From Shewanella acanthi (GTDB lineage: Bacteria; Pseudomonadota; Gammaproteobacteria; Enterobacterales; Shewanellaceae): a stretch of 64,000 bases of DNA. The notes beneath the pieces were generated by a model, which had not been told where the DNA came from, did not search any database, and was given only the letters and a program-made list of their open reading frames with translations. The position numbers and the translations under genes are program-made. The DNA is taken from contig NZ_CP080413.1 in the NCBI RefSeq assembly GCF_019457475.1, positions 2,914,001-2,978,000 on the forward strand. Direction: 5' to 3'. Below, piece by piece: positions 7,444 through 15,094 of the stretch (position 1 is the first letter of the stretch; each line of letters opens with the position of its first letter).

Positions 7444-8937
7444 ATGCATACCAACGAACCAACCCCAAGTTACGATAAACTTGCAGCTCATTTCCAGAAA
7501 ATTTCACATTTTGAACACTTTAGCGCATTGGGGGATTGGGATCAGGCGGCGATGATGCCACTTGGTGGCGGAGTGGAGCGTGGTGATGCAATGGCGGAAC
7601 TCGCCCTACACATCCATGAACTAAAAACCTCAACTCAAGTTGCAGATAACTTAGCCTTAGCAGCAGACGAAGCCTTAAGTTCCAATCAGCGCGCTAACCT
7701 TCGGGAAATGAATTATCAATATCAGCAAGCCACTGTCGTGCCAGGGGAGCTGGTTCAGGCCAAAACCAAGATGGCCTATCAGTGCGAAAATGCGTGGCGT
7801 GAGCAGCGAAAAAACAATGATTGGCAGGGATTTAAGCCTAATCTCAAAGCGGTGATTGCGCTCGCAAAGGAAGAGGCGGCTATTAGAGCAAAGGCACAAA
7901 ATATCCTCCCCTACGATGCCCTAATGAGTAAGTTTGAACCTGGGATGACCAGCGCTAAGCTCGAGCAGACCTTTGGTGCTCTTAAGACTTGGTTACCCAA
8001 CCTGATCCAAGAAGTGCAAGCTAAACAAGTCTCTGAGCCTAAATTGGTGCTGAAGGGCCCCTTCGATATCAGTGCCCAACAAGCTATGGGTAAGGAAGTG
8101 ATGGCGCTATTAGGATTTGATTTTAACCACGGCAGGTTGGATATCAGCAGTCATCCATTTTGTGGCGGCGTGCCAAGCGATGTACGTATTACCACCCGCT
8201 ATAACGAGGCAGATTTTAGCAGCGCCATTATGGGTATTATCCATGAGACGGGTCATGCTCGTTATGAGCAGGGGCTCCCTAAAGCTTGGAAGGGGCAGCC
8301 AGCAGGGCTTGCGCGCTCAATGGGAATTCATGAAAGCCAGAGCCTGTTTTGTGAAATGCAGCTTGGGGCAAATCCTGCGTTTTTAACTCAGCTGCAATCG
8401 CTCATCAAGCGCCACTTGAACCTTGATTTAAGCGCTGCGCAATTAGCCATGCATTACACTCGTGTGAGTCCTGGTCTTATCCGTGTCGATGCTGATGAAG
8501 TGACCTATCCTTGCCATATTTTACTTCGCTATGAAGCGGAAAAAGCCTTTGTTAATGGCAGCTTAGACGTCGATGACCTACCGGATTTTTGGTCGAGTCA
8601 GATGCAACAACTTTTAGGGCTCAATACCGATGGCAACTACAAAGACGGCTGTATGCAAGATATTCATTGGACTGTGGGTGAGCTTGGCTATTTCCCAAGT
8701 TATACCTTAGGTGCCATGTACGCAGCCCAGTGCCGCTTTGCGATGGAAAAAGTACTAGGTCCTATTGAGACTCTAATAGCTGAAGGTAAATTACCGATGG
8801 TATTTAACTGGTTACAGGACAATATTTGGTCAAAGGCATCACTACTAACGACGGATGAATTAATCACGCAAGCGACGGGGGAAACGCTAAATGGACAATA
8901 CCTCGAACGCCATTTACGCTCGCGCTATTTAGGTTAG
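7444..8937 (+). CDS. Thermostable-type carboxypeptidase, M32 family (carboxypeptidase Taq-like)
   Basis: A 497-residue cytoplasmic metallopeptidase. The zinc motif HETGH lies near residue 266, in IIHETGHARYEQG, followed by MGIHESQS, which supplies the third zinc ligand (Glu). The Tyr-rich C-terminal part (GELGYFPSYTLGAMYAAQ) is a family hallmark. Members of M32 remove single amino acids from peptide C-termini. I chose the ATG at 7444. The frame stays open back to 7345, but that region encodes a hydrophobic stretch overlapping the divergent gene's start and is not expected in this family. The length fits the usual 490-500 residues. Confidence 0.9.
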   Translation: MHTNEPTPSYDKLAAHFQKISHFEHFSALGDWDQAAMMPLGGGVERGDAMAELALHIHELKTSTQVADNLALAADEALSSNQRANLREMNYQYQQATVVPGELVQAKTKMAYQCENAWREQRKNNDWQGFKPNLKAVIALAKEEAAIRAKAQNILPYDALMSKFEPGMTSAKLEQTFGALKTWLPNLIQEVQAKQVSEPKLVLKGPFDISAQQAMGKEVMALLGFDFNHGRLDISSHPFCGGVPSDVRITTRYNEADFSSAIMGIIHETGHARYEQGLPKAWKGQPAGLARSMGIHESQSLFCEMQLGANPAFLTQLQSLIKRHLNLDLSAAQLAMHYTRVSPGLIRVDADEVTYPCHILLRYEAEKAFVNGSLDVDDLPDFWSSQMQQLLGLNTDGNYKDGCMQDIHWTVGELGYFPSYTLGAMYAAQCRFAMEKVLGPIETLIAEGKLPMVFNWLQDNIWSKASLLTTDELITQATGETLNGQYLERHLRSRYLG

Positions 8938-9061
8938 GATTGTTCAAGCCTTGCCCTTCGAGTTTCACAGCTTTTAAGGGCGTTTGGGTATATAATGCCA
9001 AGCCTCGATGAGTCACAAAATATTAGCGCTAATCCGTAGCCAATAAGTAAAAGAGTTGAGC

Positions 9062-9544
9062 ATGTTATTAAGAGCCATTACCCAAGGGGATTGGGACGCA
9101 ATTTTAGCTATTCAGGATGAATGTTATTCCCAATTAGAGCCCGAGCCTCTGGAGGTACTTCAGAGTAAATGGCTGGTCTCACCACAATCCTGCTTTGTTA
9201 TCGAAGCCAATAATACCGTTGTGGGTTATTGCCTCGCACACCCTTGGACAAGTAATAAGCCGCCAGCTCTCTATCAAGAACTGAGCAACCTGCCTGTGGC
9301 AGATACTTTGTATCTGCACGATATTGCGATTTCGGCTAAGGCACAGGGATTAGGCGCTGGCGCTCAAGCGCTCAATGAACTCAAACAGTTGGCCCATCAA
9401 CTTACGCTTAATAGTCTTTCCCTTGTCGCGGTACAAGGCGCCGATAGCTATTGGCGTAAGATGGGATTTACCCCAAAGGCAATCGAAAAGGACCTAAGTA
9501 GTTACACCGATGACGCCATGTATATGGTGTTGGCGCTGCAATAG
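9062..9544 (+). CDS. GNAT-family N-acetyltransferase
   Basis: A 160-residue protein with the GNAT fold: LRAITQGDWDAILAIQDECY at the start, VVGYCLAHPW (beta 4), and the acetyl-CoA loop LHDIAISAKAQGLGAGAQAL, where the usual Q/RxxGxG/A motif reads QGLGAG. It should move an acetyl group from acetyl-CoA to an unknown amine or protein. The ATG at 9062 is better than the TTG six bases earlier, since AAGAG lies seven bases before it. The DUF486 gene follows by 13 bases, so they are likely co-transcribed. Confidence 0.85.
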   Translation: MLLRAITQGDWDAILAIQDECYSQLEPEPLEVLQSKWLVSPQSCFVIEANNTVVGYCLAHPWTSNKPPALYQELSNLPVADTLYLHDIAISAKAQGLGAGAQALNELKQLAHQLTLNSLSLVAVQGADSYWRKMGFTPKAIEKDLSSYTDDAMYMVLALQ

Positions 9545-9557
9545 CACAGAGGAACAA

Positions 9558-9908
9558 ATGAACCCAACCCTCACCACAATTGGTTTACTCTGTTTAAGTA
9601 ATATCTTTATGACCTTCGCATGGTATGGTCATTTAAAATCCTTAGGTTCAAAGCCTTGGATCATTGCCGCCCTTGTCAGCTGGGGCATCGCCTTGTTCGA
9701 GTATCTATTGCAGGTACCTGCCAATCGTATCGGTTACACAGTGATGAATGTAGGCCAATTAAAAATCCTACAGGAAGTCATTACCTTAAGCCTGTTTGTG
9801 CCCTTCGCCTATTTCTATATGAAAGAGCCATTAAAACTCGATTACCTGTGGGCGGGGCTGTGCATTTTAGGCGCGGTGTATTTTATTTTTAGAAGCGAAT
9901 TCAATTAG
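9558..9908 (+). CDS. DMT-family small membrane protein (DUF486)
   Basis: A 116-residue protein with four predicted membrane helices: TIGLLCLSNIFMTFAWYGHL, IIAALVSWGIALFEYLLQV, ITLSLFVPFAYFYM and LWAGLCILGAVYFIF. The motif QVPANRIGY followed by LKILQEVITLSLFVPFA is typical of DUF486, a branch of the drug/metabolite transporter superfamily. The substrate is unknown. The ATG at 9558 has AGAGGAAC before it; a longer frame from 9510 overlaps the acetyltransferase gene and is unlikely. Confidence 0.88.
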   Translation: MNPTLTTIGLLCLSNIFMTFAWYGHLKSLGSKPWIIAALVSWGIALFEYLLQVPANRIGYTVMNVGQLKILQEVITLSLFVPFAYFYMKEPLKLDYLWAGLCILGAVYFIFRSEFN

Positions 9909-9945
9909 TTTAAGCACAATTTATAACAGAATCTAGGAGTCATCC

Positions 9946-10200
9946 ATGGCCCGTCAAGTGACGTACACCTTTAAAGGTCAAACGAAAACCATTCCCTTCA
10001 GTTACGCTAAACACCATGATTTATATGAGGCGGTCGCCGCAGCGGAAGGTATCGATTTAACAAAGTTTTTGGCAATGGAACAACAGATTGCTATGACCTC
10101 GCGCAAGGGCGCCAAGGCTGAAAAGGATTACCGTAAGGTGGAGTTTGCGCGCTTTGGTTTTAGTAACATTCATTTTGTGCGTGACGATGAACAAGAGTAA
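9946..10200 (+). CDS. DUF2960-like small protein
   Basis: An 84-residue soluble, charged protein: MARQVTYTFKGQTKTIPFSY at the start, a helix LYEAVAAAEGIDL, then FLAMEQQIAMTSRKGAKAEKDYR. From memory this is the DUF2960 family found in Shewanella and Vibrio; no function is established. It has a strong ribosome binding site (AGGAGTCATCC) and lies 37 bases after the DUF486 gene. Confidence 0.78.
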   Translation: MARQVTYTFKGQTKTIPFSYAKHHDLYEAVAAAEGIDLTKFLAMEQQIAMTSRKGAKAEKDYRKVEFARFGFSNIHFVRDDEQE

Positions 10201-10240
10201 TCCTCCCAATGAAGCTCATTTTTAGGATCAGGAAGAGCCG

Positions 10241-10750
10241 ATGATAAACACTGAACATGCTAATTTTCCCAGAGCGGGATTTTTCCGTCGCCTTGGCGCC
10301 ATCATTTACGATCTGCTGCTTGCAGTTGCCGTGTATATGTTTTCCGGAGCCATCGGCTTCGGGATTTTCTTTGGCCTCACAACCACCAACCTTATCAGCA
10401 TAAATGGCTTTGAGCATGTGTCTGATGCACTTAATGGCACGCCCATTTACCACGGCATTTATCAATTCTGGTTGGTAGTATGTGTCAGCACCTTCTATGC
10501 GCTGTTTTGGAGCAAGGGCGGTCAAACCCTCGGCATGCGCGCCTGGCGCCTTAAAATCCAGCACCCTAATGGCCAAAACTTAAGTTTAATCACCGCCTAT
10601 GCTCGAATCATTTGGTCGCTACTTGGGATTGGTAATCTTTGGGTGTTAATCAATGCCGATAAGCTCGCGCTGCAGGATATGATGACCCGCTCCGAAGTGG
10701 TTGTGCTATCAAAGGAAGCCAATCAAATGCGCAACTGGCACGGCGCTTAA
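10241..10750 (+). CDS. RDD-family membrane protein
   Basis: A 169-residue protein that opens with the RDD signature region RAGFFRRLGAIIYDLLLAVA (Arg and the Asp after Tyr, the second Asp replaced). It has three hydrophobic segments, near residues 22-48, 70-90 and 118-140. QTLGMRAWRLKI is the conserved loop of the family. RDD proteins are inner-membrane proteins; some have been linked to Na+/H+ exchange, but that cannot be assumed here. The gene closes the small same-strand cluster that starts at 9062, and a strong terminator follows. Confidence 0.88.
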   Translation: MINTEHANFPRAGFFRRLGAIIYDLLLAVAVYMFSGAIGFGIFFGLTTTNLISINGFEHVSDALNGTPIYHGIYQFWLVVCVSTFYALFWSKGGQTLGMRAWRLKIQHPNGQNLSLITAYARIIWSLLGIGNLWVLINADKLALQDMMTRSEVVVLSKEANQMRNWHGA

Positions 10751-10793
10751 GCACGCATAATCAGCAAACCCACTTAGATTGAAATAATAAAAA

Positions 10794-10815
10794 ACGACGC
10801 GAAAGCGTCGTTTTT
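10794..10815. terminator. Bidirectional terminator between the RDD gene and lptG
   Basis: ACGACGC (10794-10800) pairs with GCGTCGT (10805-10811) around GAAA, with A-run before and T-run after. The symmetry lets it serve both the plus-strand RDD gene and the minus-strand lptG. Confidence 0.9.
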
Positions 10816-10837
10816 TATGTCTTTAGTCCAACCGATA

Positions 10838-11896
10838 TTATCGCCTGATAAAATAAAAGGCGATACAGGTAAACAGTAGACTCGGCGCCATCGCCCCCAC
10901 ATAGGCGGGAAGCTCATAAACCATACTCATGGGGCCAAAAATCTCGTTACTGATGTAGAAGCTAAAGCCGGCCACCACACCGAGTAATACACGGGCGCCC
11001 ATAGTTACGGTACGAAGTGGTCCAAACACGAACGACAGTGCCACCAACATCATCACGCCTACTGTTATCGGCTGCATCAACTTGCGCCACAGTGCTAACT
11101 CGTAACGACTAGGATCTTGACTGTTGTTTTTCAAGTATTCGAGGTAGCCCATAAGGCCACGAATGGAAAGGGCCTCGGGTTTTGCCGATACCACACTGAG
11201 CTTGTCTGGGGTCAGACTCGAACGCCAATTGTCATCATTAAGCTGCTCCAACTTGACCTCATCATAACTTAAAGCGGTACGCTTAACGTCAATAAGGTGC
11301 CAGCTTTCGCCATTAAATTGCGCGCTCTTGGCGTGTACTACGTTGGTGAGTTTAAGATCCGAATTAAACTTATATAGAGTGATGTTATTAAGTTTATCGA
11401 TGTCGGCAACTTCGCCGATATTCACGAATAAATCCCCATCCTTAGCCCAAATCCCGCGGTGGGATTTAATCAAACTACCACCAGAAATTTTAATCGCTTG
11501 CAGCTCATTTGCCCTTTGCTCGGCAACGGGCGCGCCCCACTCGCCTAACGCCATTACCATTAACATTAACGGTACTGCGGTTTTCATTGCCGATAGTGTG
11601 ATTTGCAGACGGGACATCCCCGATGCTTGCATGACCACCAGCTCAGAGTTTGAGGCCAGCATGCCCATACCAATCAGTGCACCGAGCAGCACCGCCATCG
11701 GGAAGAACATTTCGATATCCCGTGGCACCAGATAGAGCACGTAAATACCTGCATCCATCATGCTGTAACTGCCTCGGCCAACTAAACGTAGCTGATCGAC
11801 CCATTTGATAATGCCCGAAAGCCCAGTTAACACCAACAAACACAATGCCGAAGTGCTGAGCAAAACCCTAGCGATATATAAGTCTAAAATCTTCAT
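10838..11896 (-). CDS. lptG: LPS export ABC transporter permease LptG
   Basis: A 352-residue inner-membrane permease with the usual layout: two or three N-terminal helices, a large periplasmic beta-rich domain (about 130-260), then three C-terminal helices. MKILDLYIARVLL at the start and the coupling region LASNSELVVMQASGMSR are hallmarks. With LptF and the ATPase LptB (not in this window) it extracts lipopolysaccharide from the inner membrane and passes it to LptC and LptA. Its start overlaps the lptF stop by four bases, so the two are translationally coupled, as in E. coli. Confidence 0.96.
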   Translation of the reverse strand: MKILDLYIARVLLSTSALCLLVLTGLSGIIKWVDQLRLVGRGSYSMMDAGIYVLYLVPRDIEMFFPMAVLLGALIGMGMLASNSELVVMQASGMSRLQITLSAMKTAVPLMLMVMALGEWGAPVAEQRANELQAIKISGGSLIKSHRGIWAKDGDLFVNIGEVADIDKLNNITLYKFNSDLKLTNVVHAKSAQFNGESWHLIDVKRTALSYDEVKLEQLNDDNWRSSLTPDKLSVVSAKPEALSIRGLMGYLEYLKNNSQDPSRYELALWRKLMQPITVGVMMLVALSFVFGPLRTVTMGARVLLGVVAGFSFYISNEIFGPMSMVYELPAYVGAMAPSLLFTCIAFYFIRR

Positions 11897-13005
11897 GCAG
11901 CCACCTTACGGCGCGCCATTGCCGTTGTTAAACGCCCAAATAGCGGTCTGTCTTTACCGAGCAGCAAAATACCCATAATCAACGCCGACACATGGATCCA
12001 CCACATGCCTAAATATTGCGGGATAACGCCATCCTGCAGCGCCTTTTTACCTGCGACCATCAGGCCGAAGTACCCTAGATAGAGCAGCACTGCAGGTAAC
12101 ATCTTGGCAAATTTACCCTGACGCACATTCACCCTCGCAAGAGGTACAGCGATTAAGGTCATAATTGGGATGGCAAGTGGAATCGCTAAACGCCAATGAA
12201 ACTCGGCAACGGCCTCAGGGCCTTCGACCTCGCGCAACTTAGCCAAAGGCAGCGACGATAATTTCCGACGACGCTCATCAATTTGCTGCTCTTTTATCTG
12301 CATTTTATAACCACCAAACTCAATCATTTGATAGTCTTTTTGCTGTGGACTGCCCTGATAACGCACTCCATCGTTTAACTGCAATTGCTGTGCGCCGTTT
12401 TGATCTTCAATGACACGTCCGCCCTTGGCAACCACCACGTTAGTCAAACCGATTTCATCATTCGGATCGGGTAACTGGGCAACAAACACTTTATCAAGTT
12501 CATTGTCTTTACCTATGCGCTCAACGAACAGCACTGCGCGGCCATTGGGACTCGCCTGAAAACGGCCTTGAATAAGTGCGGCAAGACCGGCCTCAGATTG
12601 CGCTTTTTCAAGCACTTGGTTCTGCAGCTCCTCAGCCCATGGCGCAACATAGAGGGACAAATACCCCGTAAACAACATGTTCAGGATGGCGAGAATTAAG
12701 GTTACTCGGGTGACATACCATTCACTGACGCCAACACCGTGAAGAATGACCATTTCGTTTTCGGCGTACATCCGGCCGTGGGCCATCAAGATGCCAAGGA
12801 ATAAACTTAAAGGTAAAACCAATACCACTAAATAGGGGAGATTAAGACCGATTAAGGTCGCGATGAGAGATGCGGGAAATTCCCCATCTGAGGCGTCGGC
12901 CAGTATGCGAACGAAATGCTGGCTAATAAAAATAGTTAGCAGTACAAAAAGTACGGCAATTTGCGCCTTTAAAACTTCTCGAATAAGGTATTTAAATACA
13001 ATCAC
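11893..13005 (-). CDS. lptF: LPS export ABC transporter permease LptF
   Basis: A 370-residue partner of LptG with the same fold: helices near the N-terminus (FKYLIREVLKAQIAVLFVLL), a periplasmic domain from about 120 to 270, and C-terminal helices. The coupling stretch MYAENEMVILHGVGVSEW matches the E. coli equivalent. The start is GTG at 13005, which lines up with the E. coli LptF N-terminus (MIIIRYLVRE). It is divergent from pepA, as in many gammaproteobacteria. Confidence 0.95.
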   Translation of the reverse strand: MIVFKYLIREVLKAQIAVLFVLLTIFISQHFVRILADASDGEFPASLIATLIGLNLPYLVVLVLPLSLFLGILMAHGRMYAENEMVILHGVGVSEWYVTRVTLILAILNMLFTGYLSLYVAPWAEELQNQVLEKAQSEAGLAALIQGRFQASPNGRAVLFVERIGKDNELDKVFVAQLPDPNDEIGLTNVVVAKGGRVIEDQNGAQQLQLNDGVRYQGSPQQKDYQMIEFGGYKMQIKEQQIDERRRKLSSLPLAKLREVEGPEAVAEFHWRLAIPLAIPIMTLIAVPLARVNVRQGKFAKMLPAVLLYLGYFGLMVAGKKALQDGVIPQYLGMWWIHVSALIMGILLLGKDRPLFGRLTTAMARRKVAA

Positions 13006-13132
13006 AGGTAGGATCCGACCTCTAAATCTTATCTTTTTACTGGAAACAGACTAACTTTCATGTAAACTGTCCACTTTTGGTAGTTTTCTGACCAGCTTCA
13101 GGGGATTATGGCAAACTTAAGTATCACGAATT

Positions 13133-13162
13133 TTCACAAAACATGATGCAATTGCCTATAAT
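13133..13162 (+). promoter_or_regulatory. Candidate sigma-70 promoter of pepA
   Basis: TTCACA at 13133-13138 and a perfect TATAAT at 13157-13162 are separated by 18 bases. This would give a leader of about 90 bases before pepA at 13258. Confidence 0.55.
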
Positions 13163-13257
13163 AAATCACCTTTGGAGTAATAACTTAGGCCCTTTCGGGA
13201 CAGGCAGACATTATCCAATAAATATAAAAATTTGTCTTTAAGAATCTAGGAGTGCTC

Positions 13258-14766
13258 ATGGAGTTTAGCGTAAAGAGCGGTAGCCCCGAAAAACAACGCT
13301 CAGCCTGCATCGTTGTCGGTGTTTATGAACCCCGCCGTCTATCCGGTATCGCCGAGCAATTAGACAAGATTAGCGAAGGTTACATCAGTAATCTACTGCG
13401 TCGCGGTGATTTAGAAGGCAAGCCTGGCCAGATGCTATTATTGCACCACGTTCCCAATGTCCTCAGTGAGCGTGTACTGTTAGTCGGTTGCGGTAAAGAA
13501 CGTGAACTGGACGAACGTCAATACAAACAAATTATCACAAAAACAATCAATACCTTAAATGAAACTGGTTCAATGGAAGCCGTGTGTTTCTTGACCGAGT
13601 TACATGTTAAGGGACGTGATACTTATTGGAAAGTTCGTCAAGCAGTTGAGACGACTAACAGCACCCTGTACAGCTTTGACGCACTAAAAACCCGTAAGGG
13701 GGAAACCCGTCGTCCACTGCGTAAATTGGTATTCAACGTACCCACTCGCCGTGAATTGACCTTAGGTGAGCGCGCCATTGAACACGGTATGGCAGTGTCA
13801 GCGGGGATGCATTTATGCCGCGACGTGGCTAACATGCCACCGAACATCTGTAATCCAGCCTATTTAGCCTCTCAAGCCCGTCAACTGGGTGAAGTGCATG
13901 AAAACCTGCACGTGACTACGATTGGCGAAGAGCAGATGGCTAAATTAGGCATGAACTCATACCTTGCCGTTGGCCGTGCAAGCGCGAACGAATCCATTAT
14001 GACAGTGATGGAATACAAGGGCGCAATCGATAGCACTGAAAAACCTATCGTATTGATTGGCAAAGGCTTAACCTTCGACTCAGGCGGTATTTCATTAAAA
14101 CCTGGCGAAGCCATGGACGAAATGAAATACGACATGGGCGGCGCTGCGGGTGTTATCGGCACCATGAAAGCCATTTGTGAAATGAAACTGCCAATCAACG
14201 TTGTCGGTATTCTCGCTGGTTGTGAAAACATGCCATCGGGCAATGCTTACCGTCCAGGTGACATTTTAACTACTATGTCTGGCCAAACTGTTGAAGTATT
14301 GAATACCGACGCAGAAGGCCGTTTAGTATTGTGTGATGTATTAACCTACGTTGAACGGTTCGATCCAGAGTTAGTTATCGACACCGCCACCCTGACCGGC
14401 GCCTGTGTTATTGCACTAGGTAAACACGCTTCAGGTCTGTTCTCATCGCACAACCCACTGGCCCACGAGCTGTTAAATGCGGGCGAGCAAAGTGGTGACC
14501 GCGCATGGCGCATGCCACTGTGGGATGAATACCAAGACATGTTAGATAGCCCGTTTGCGGATATGACTAACTTAGGTGGTCGTCCAGCTGGCGCTATCAC
14601 TGCGGCTTGCTTCCTGTCTCGCTTTGCGAAAAAGTACAACTGGGCTCACTTAGACGTGGCCGGTACTGCATGGAACAGCGGCGCAAACAAAGGCTCAACG
14701 GGTCGTCCAGTGCCGATTTTAACTCAGTTCCTGATTAACCGTGCTGGCGTCGAATTAGGCGAGTAA
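13258..14766 (+). CDS. pepA: Cytosol (leucyl) aminopeptidase PepA
   Basis: A 502-residue M17 aminopeptidase, one residue shorter than E. coli PepA. The catalytic domain has the dimetal residues in [16 protein letters not shown], the following [10 protein letters not shown], and the signature NTDAEGRL. It releases N-terminal residues, preferring Leu, as a two-metal hexamer. In E. coli PepA also binds DNA (carAB control and Xer recombination); whether it does so here is unknown. The ATG at 13258 follows CTAGGAGTGCTC; a GTG two codons earlier overlaps that ribosome binding site and is unlikely. It is monocistronic with its own terminator. Confidence 0.96.
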   Translation: MEFSVKSGSPEKQRSACIVVGVYEPRRLSGIAEQLDKISEGYISNLLRRGDLEGKPGQMLLLHHVPNVLSERVLLVGCGKERELDERQYKQIITKTINTLNETGSMEAVCFLTELHVKGRDTYWKVRQAVETTNSTLYSFDALKTRKGETRRPLRKLVFNVPTRRELTLGERAIEHGMAVSAGMHLCRDVANMPPNICNPAYLASQARQLGEVHENLHVTTIGEEQMAKLGMNSYLAVGRASANESIMTVMEYKGAIDSTEKPIVLIGKGLTFDSGGISLKPGEAMDEMKYDMGGAAGVIGTMKAICEMKLPINVVGILAGCENMPSGNAYRPGDILTTMSGQTVEVLNTDAEGRLVLCDVLTYVERFDPELVIDTATLTGACVIALGKHASGLFSSHNPLAHELLNAGEQSGDRAWRMPLWDEYQDMLDSPFADMTNLGGRPAGAITAACFLSRFAKKYNWAHLDVAGTAWNSGANKGSTGRPVPILTQFLINRAGVELGE

Positions 14767-14786
14767 TCATCACGATGATTAATGAA

Positions 14787-14815
14787 AAGGCGAAGCTTAA
14801 TGCTTCGCCTTTTTT
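14787..14815 (+). terminator. Terminator after pepA
   Basis: AAGGCGAAGC (14787-14796) pairs with GCTTCGCCTT (14802-14811) around TTAAT, followed by Ts. Confidence 0.9.
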
Positions 14816-14898
14816 ATTTATCTTCGGCACTATCGCTGACAATGTTCGGCAAAACGTTTGAAAGCCAAATAAGATGCTCTTTTATGAGTAAATTTTGA

Positions 14899-14927
14899 TT
14901 GACAGTCACGCCCTCGCCCATTAGTTT
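14899..14927 (+). promoter_or_regulatory. Candidate promoter of the pheL-pheA unit
   Basis: A perfect TTGACA (14899-14904), a 17-base spacer and TAGTTT (14922-14927). A start site 6-8 bases after the -10 would fall at about 14933-14935, almost on the ATG of the leader peptide at 14935. Confidence 0.55.
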
Positions 14928-14934
14928 AAATTCC

Positions 14935-14988
14935 ATGAAAACGATTACTTCTGCTTTTTTTACTTTCTTTTTTACACCCCCACTCTAG
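14935..14988 (+). CDS. pheL: Phe-rich leader peptide of the pheA attenuator
   Basis: A 17-residue ORF, MKTITSAFFTFFFTPPL, with five Phe codons in a stretch of six, ending in TAG. It lies directly before a terminator and pheA, the standard attenuation layout; E. coli PheL is likewise Phe-rich. Scarcity of charged tRNA-Phe should stall the ribosome on the Phe codons and favour the antiterminator. No Shine-Dalgarno sequence precedes the ATG, and the predicted transcription start nearly coincides with it, so the peptide may be translated from a leaderless mRNA. Confidence 0.88.
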   Translation: MKTITSAFFTFFFTPPL

Positions 14989-15053
14989 GAGGCGGATTTA
15001 CTGTGTAAAAACGAAAGTAAAAATCCAAAGCCTCCCAACTGGGAGGCTTTTTT
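14956..15053 (+). promoter_or_regulatory. pheA transcription attenuator (terminator and antiterminator)
   Basis: Three exclusive pairings are visible. Terminator: AAAGCCTCCC (15027-15036) with GGGAGGCTTT (15041-15050), then Ts. Antiterminator: GGAGGCGGATTT (14988-14999) with AAATCC (15021-15026) plus GCCTCC (15030-15035), an AAA being bulged; this removes the 5' arm of the terminator. Anti-antiterminator: the Phe-codon stretch (about 14956-14977) with the A-rich segment 15002-15022, nearly complementary over 20 bases. A ribosome stalled on the Phe codons would block the last pairing, let the antiterminator form and allow pheA transcription. Confidence 0.85.
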
Positions 15054-15094
15054 GTCTAATTCGATTGTTAACTGCGGCGGCACATGAGGTCAGA

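Noticed and set aside
10160..10576. Minus-strand 138-residue ORF opposite the RDD-family gene
   Set aside because: It overlaps two well-supported plus-strand genes and shows no protein features of its own.
11328..11735. Plus-strand 135-residue ORF opposite lptG
   Set aside because: Fully inside lptG on the other strand, with no ribosome binding site and no recognisable motif.
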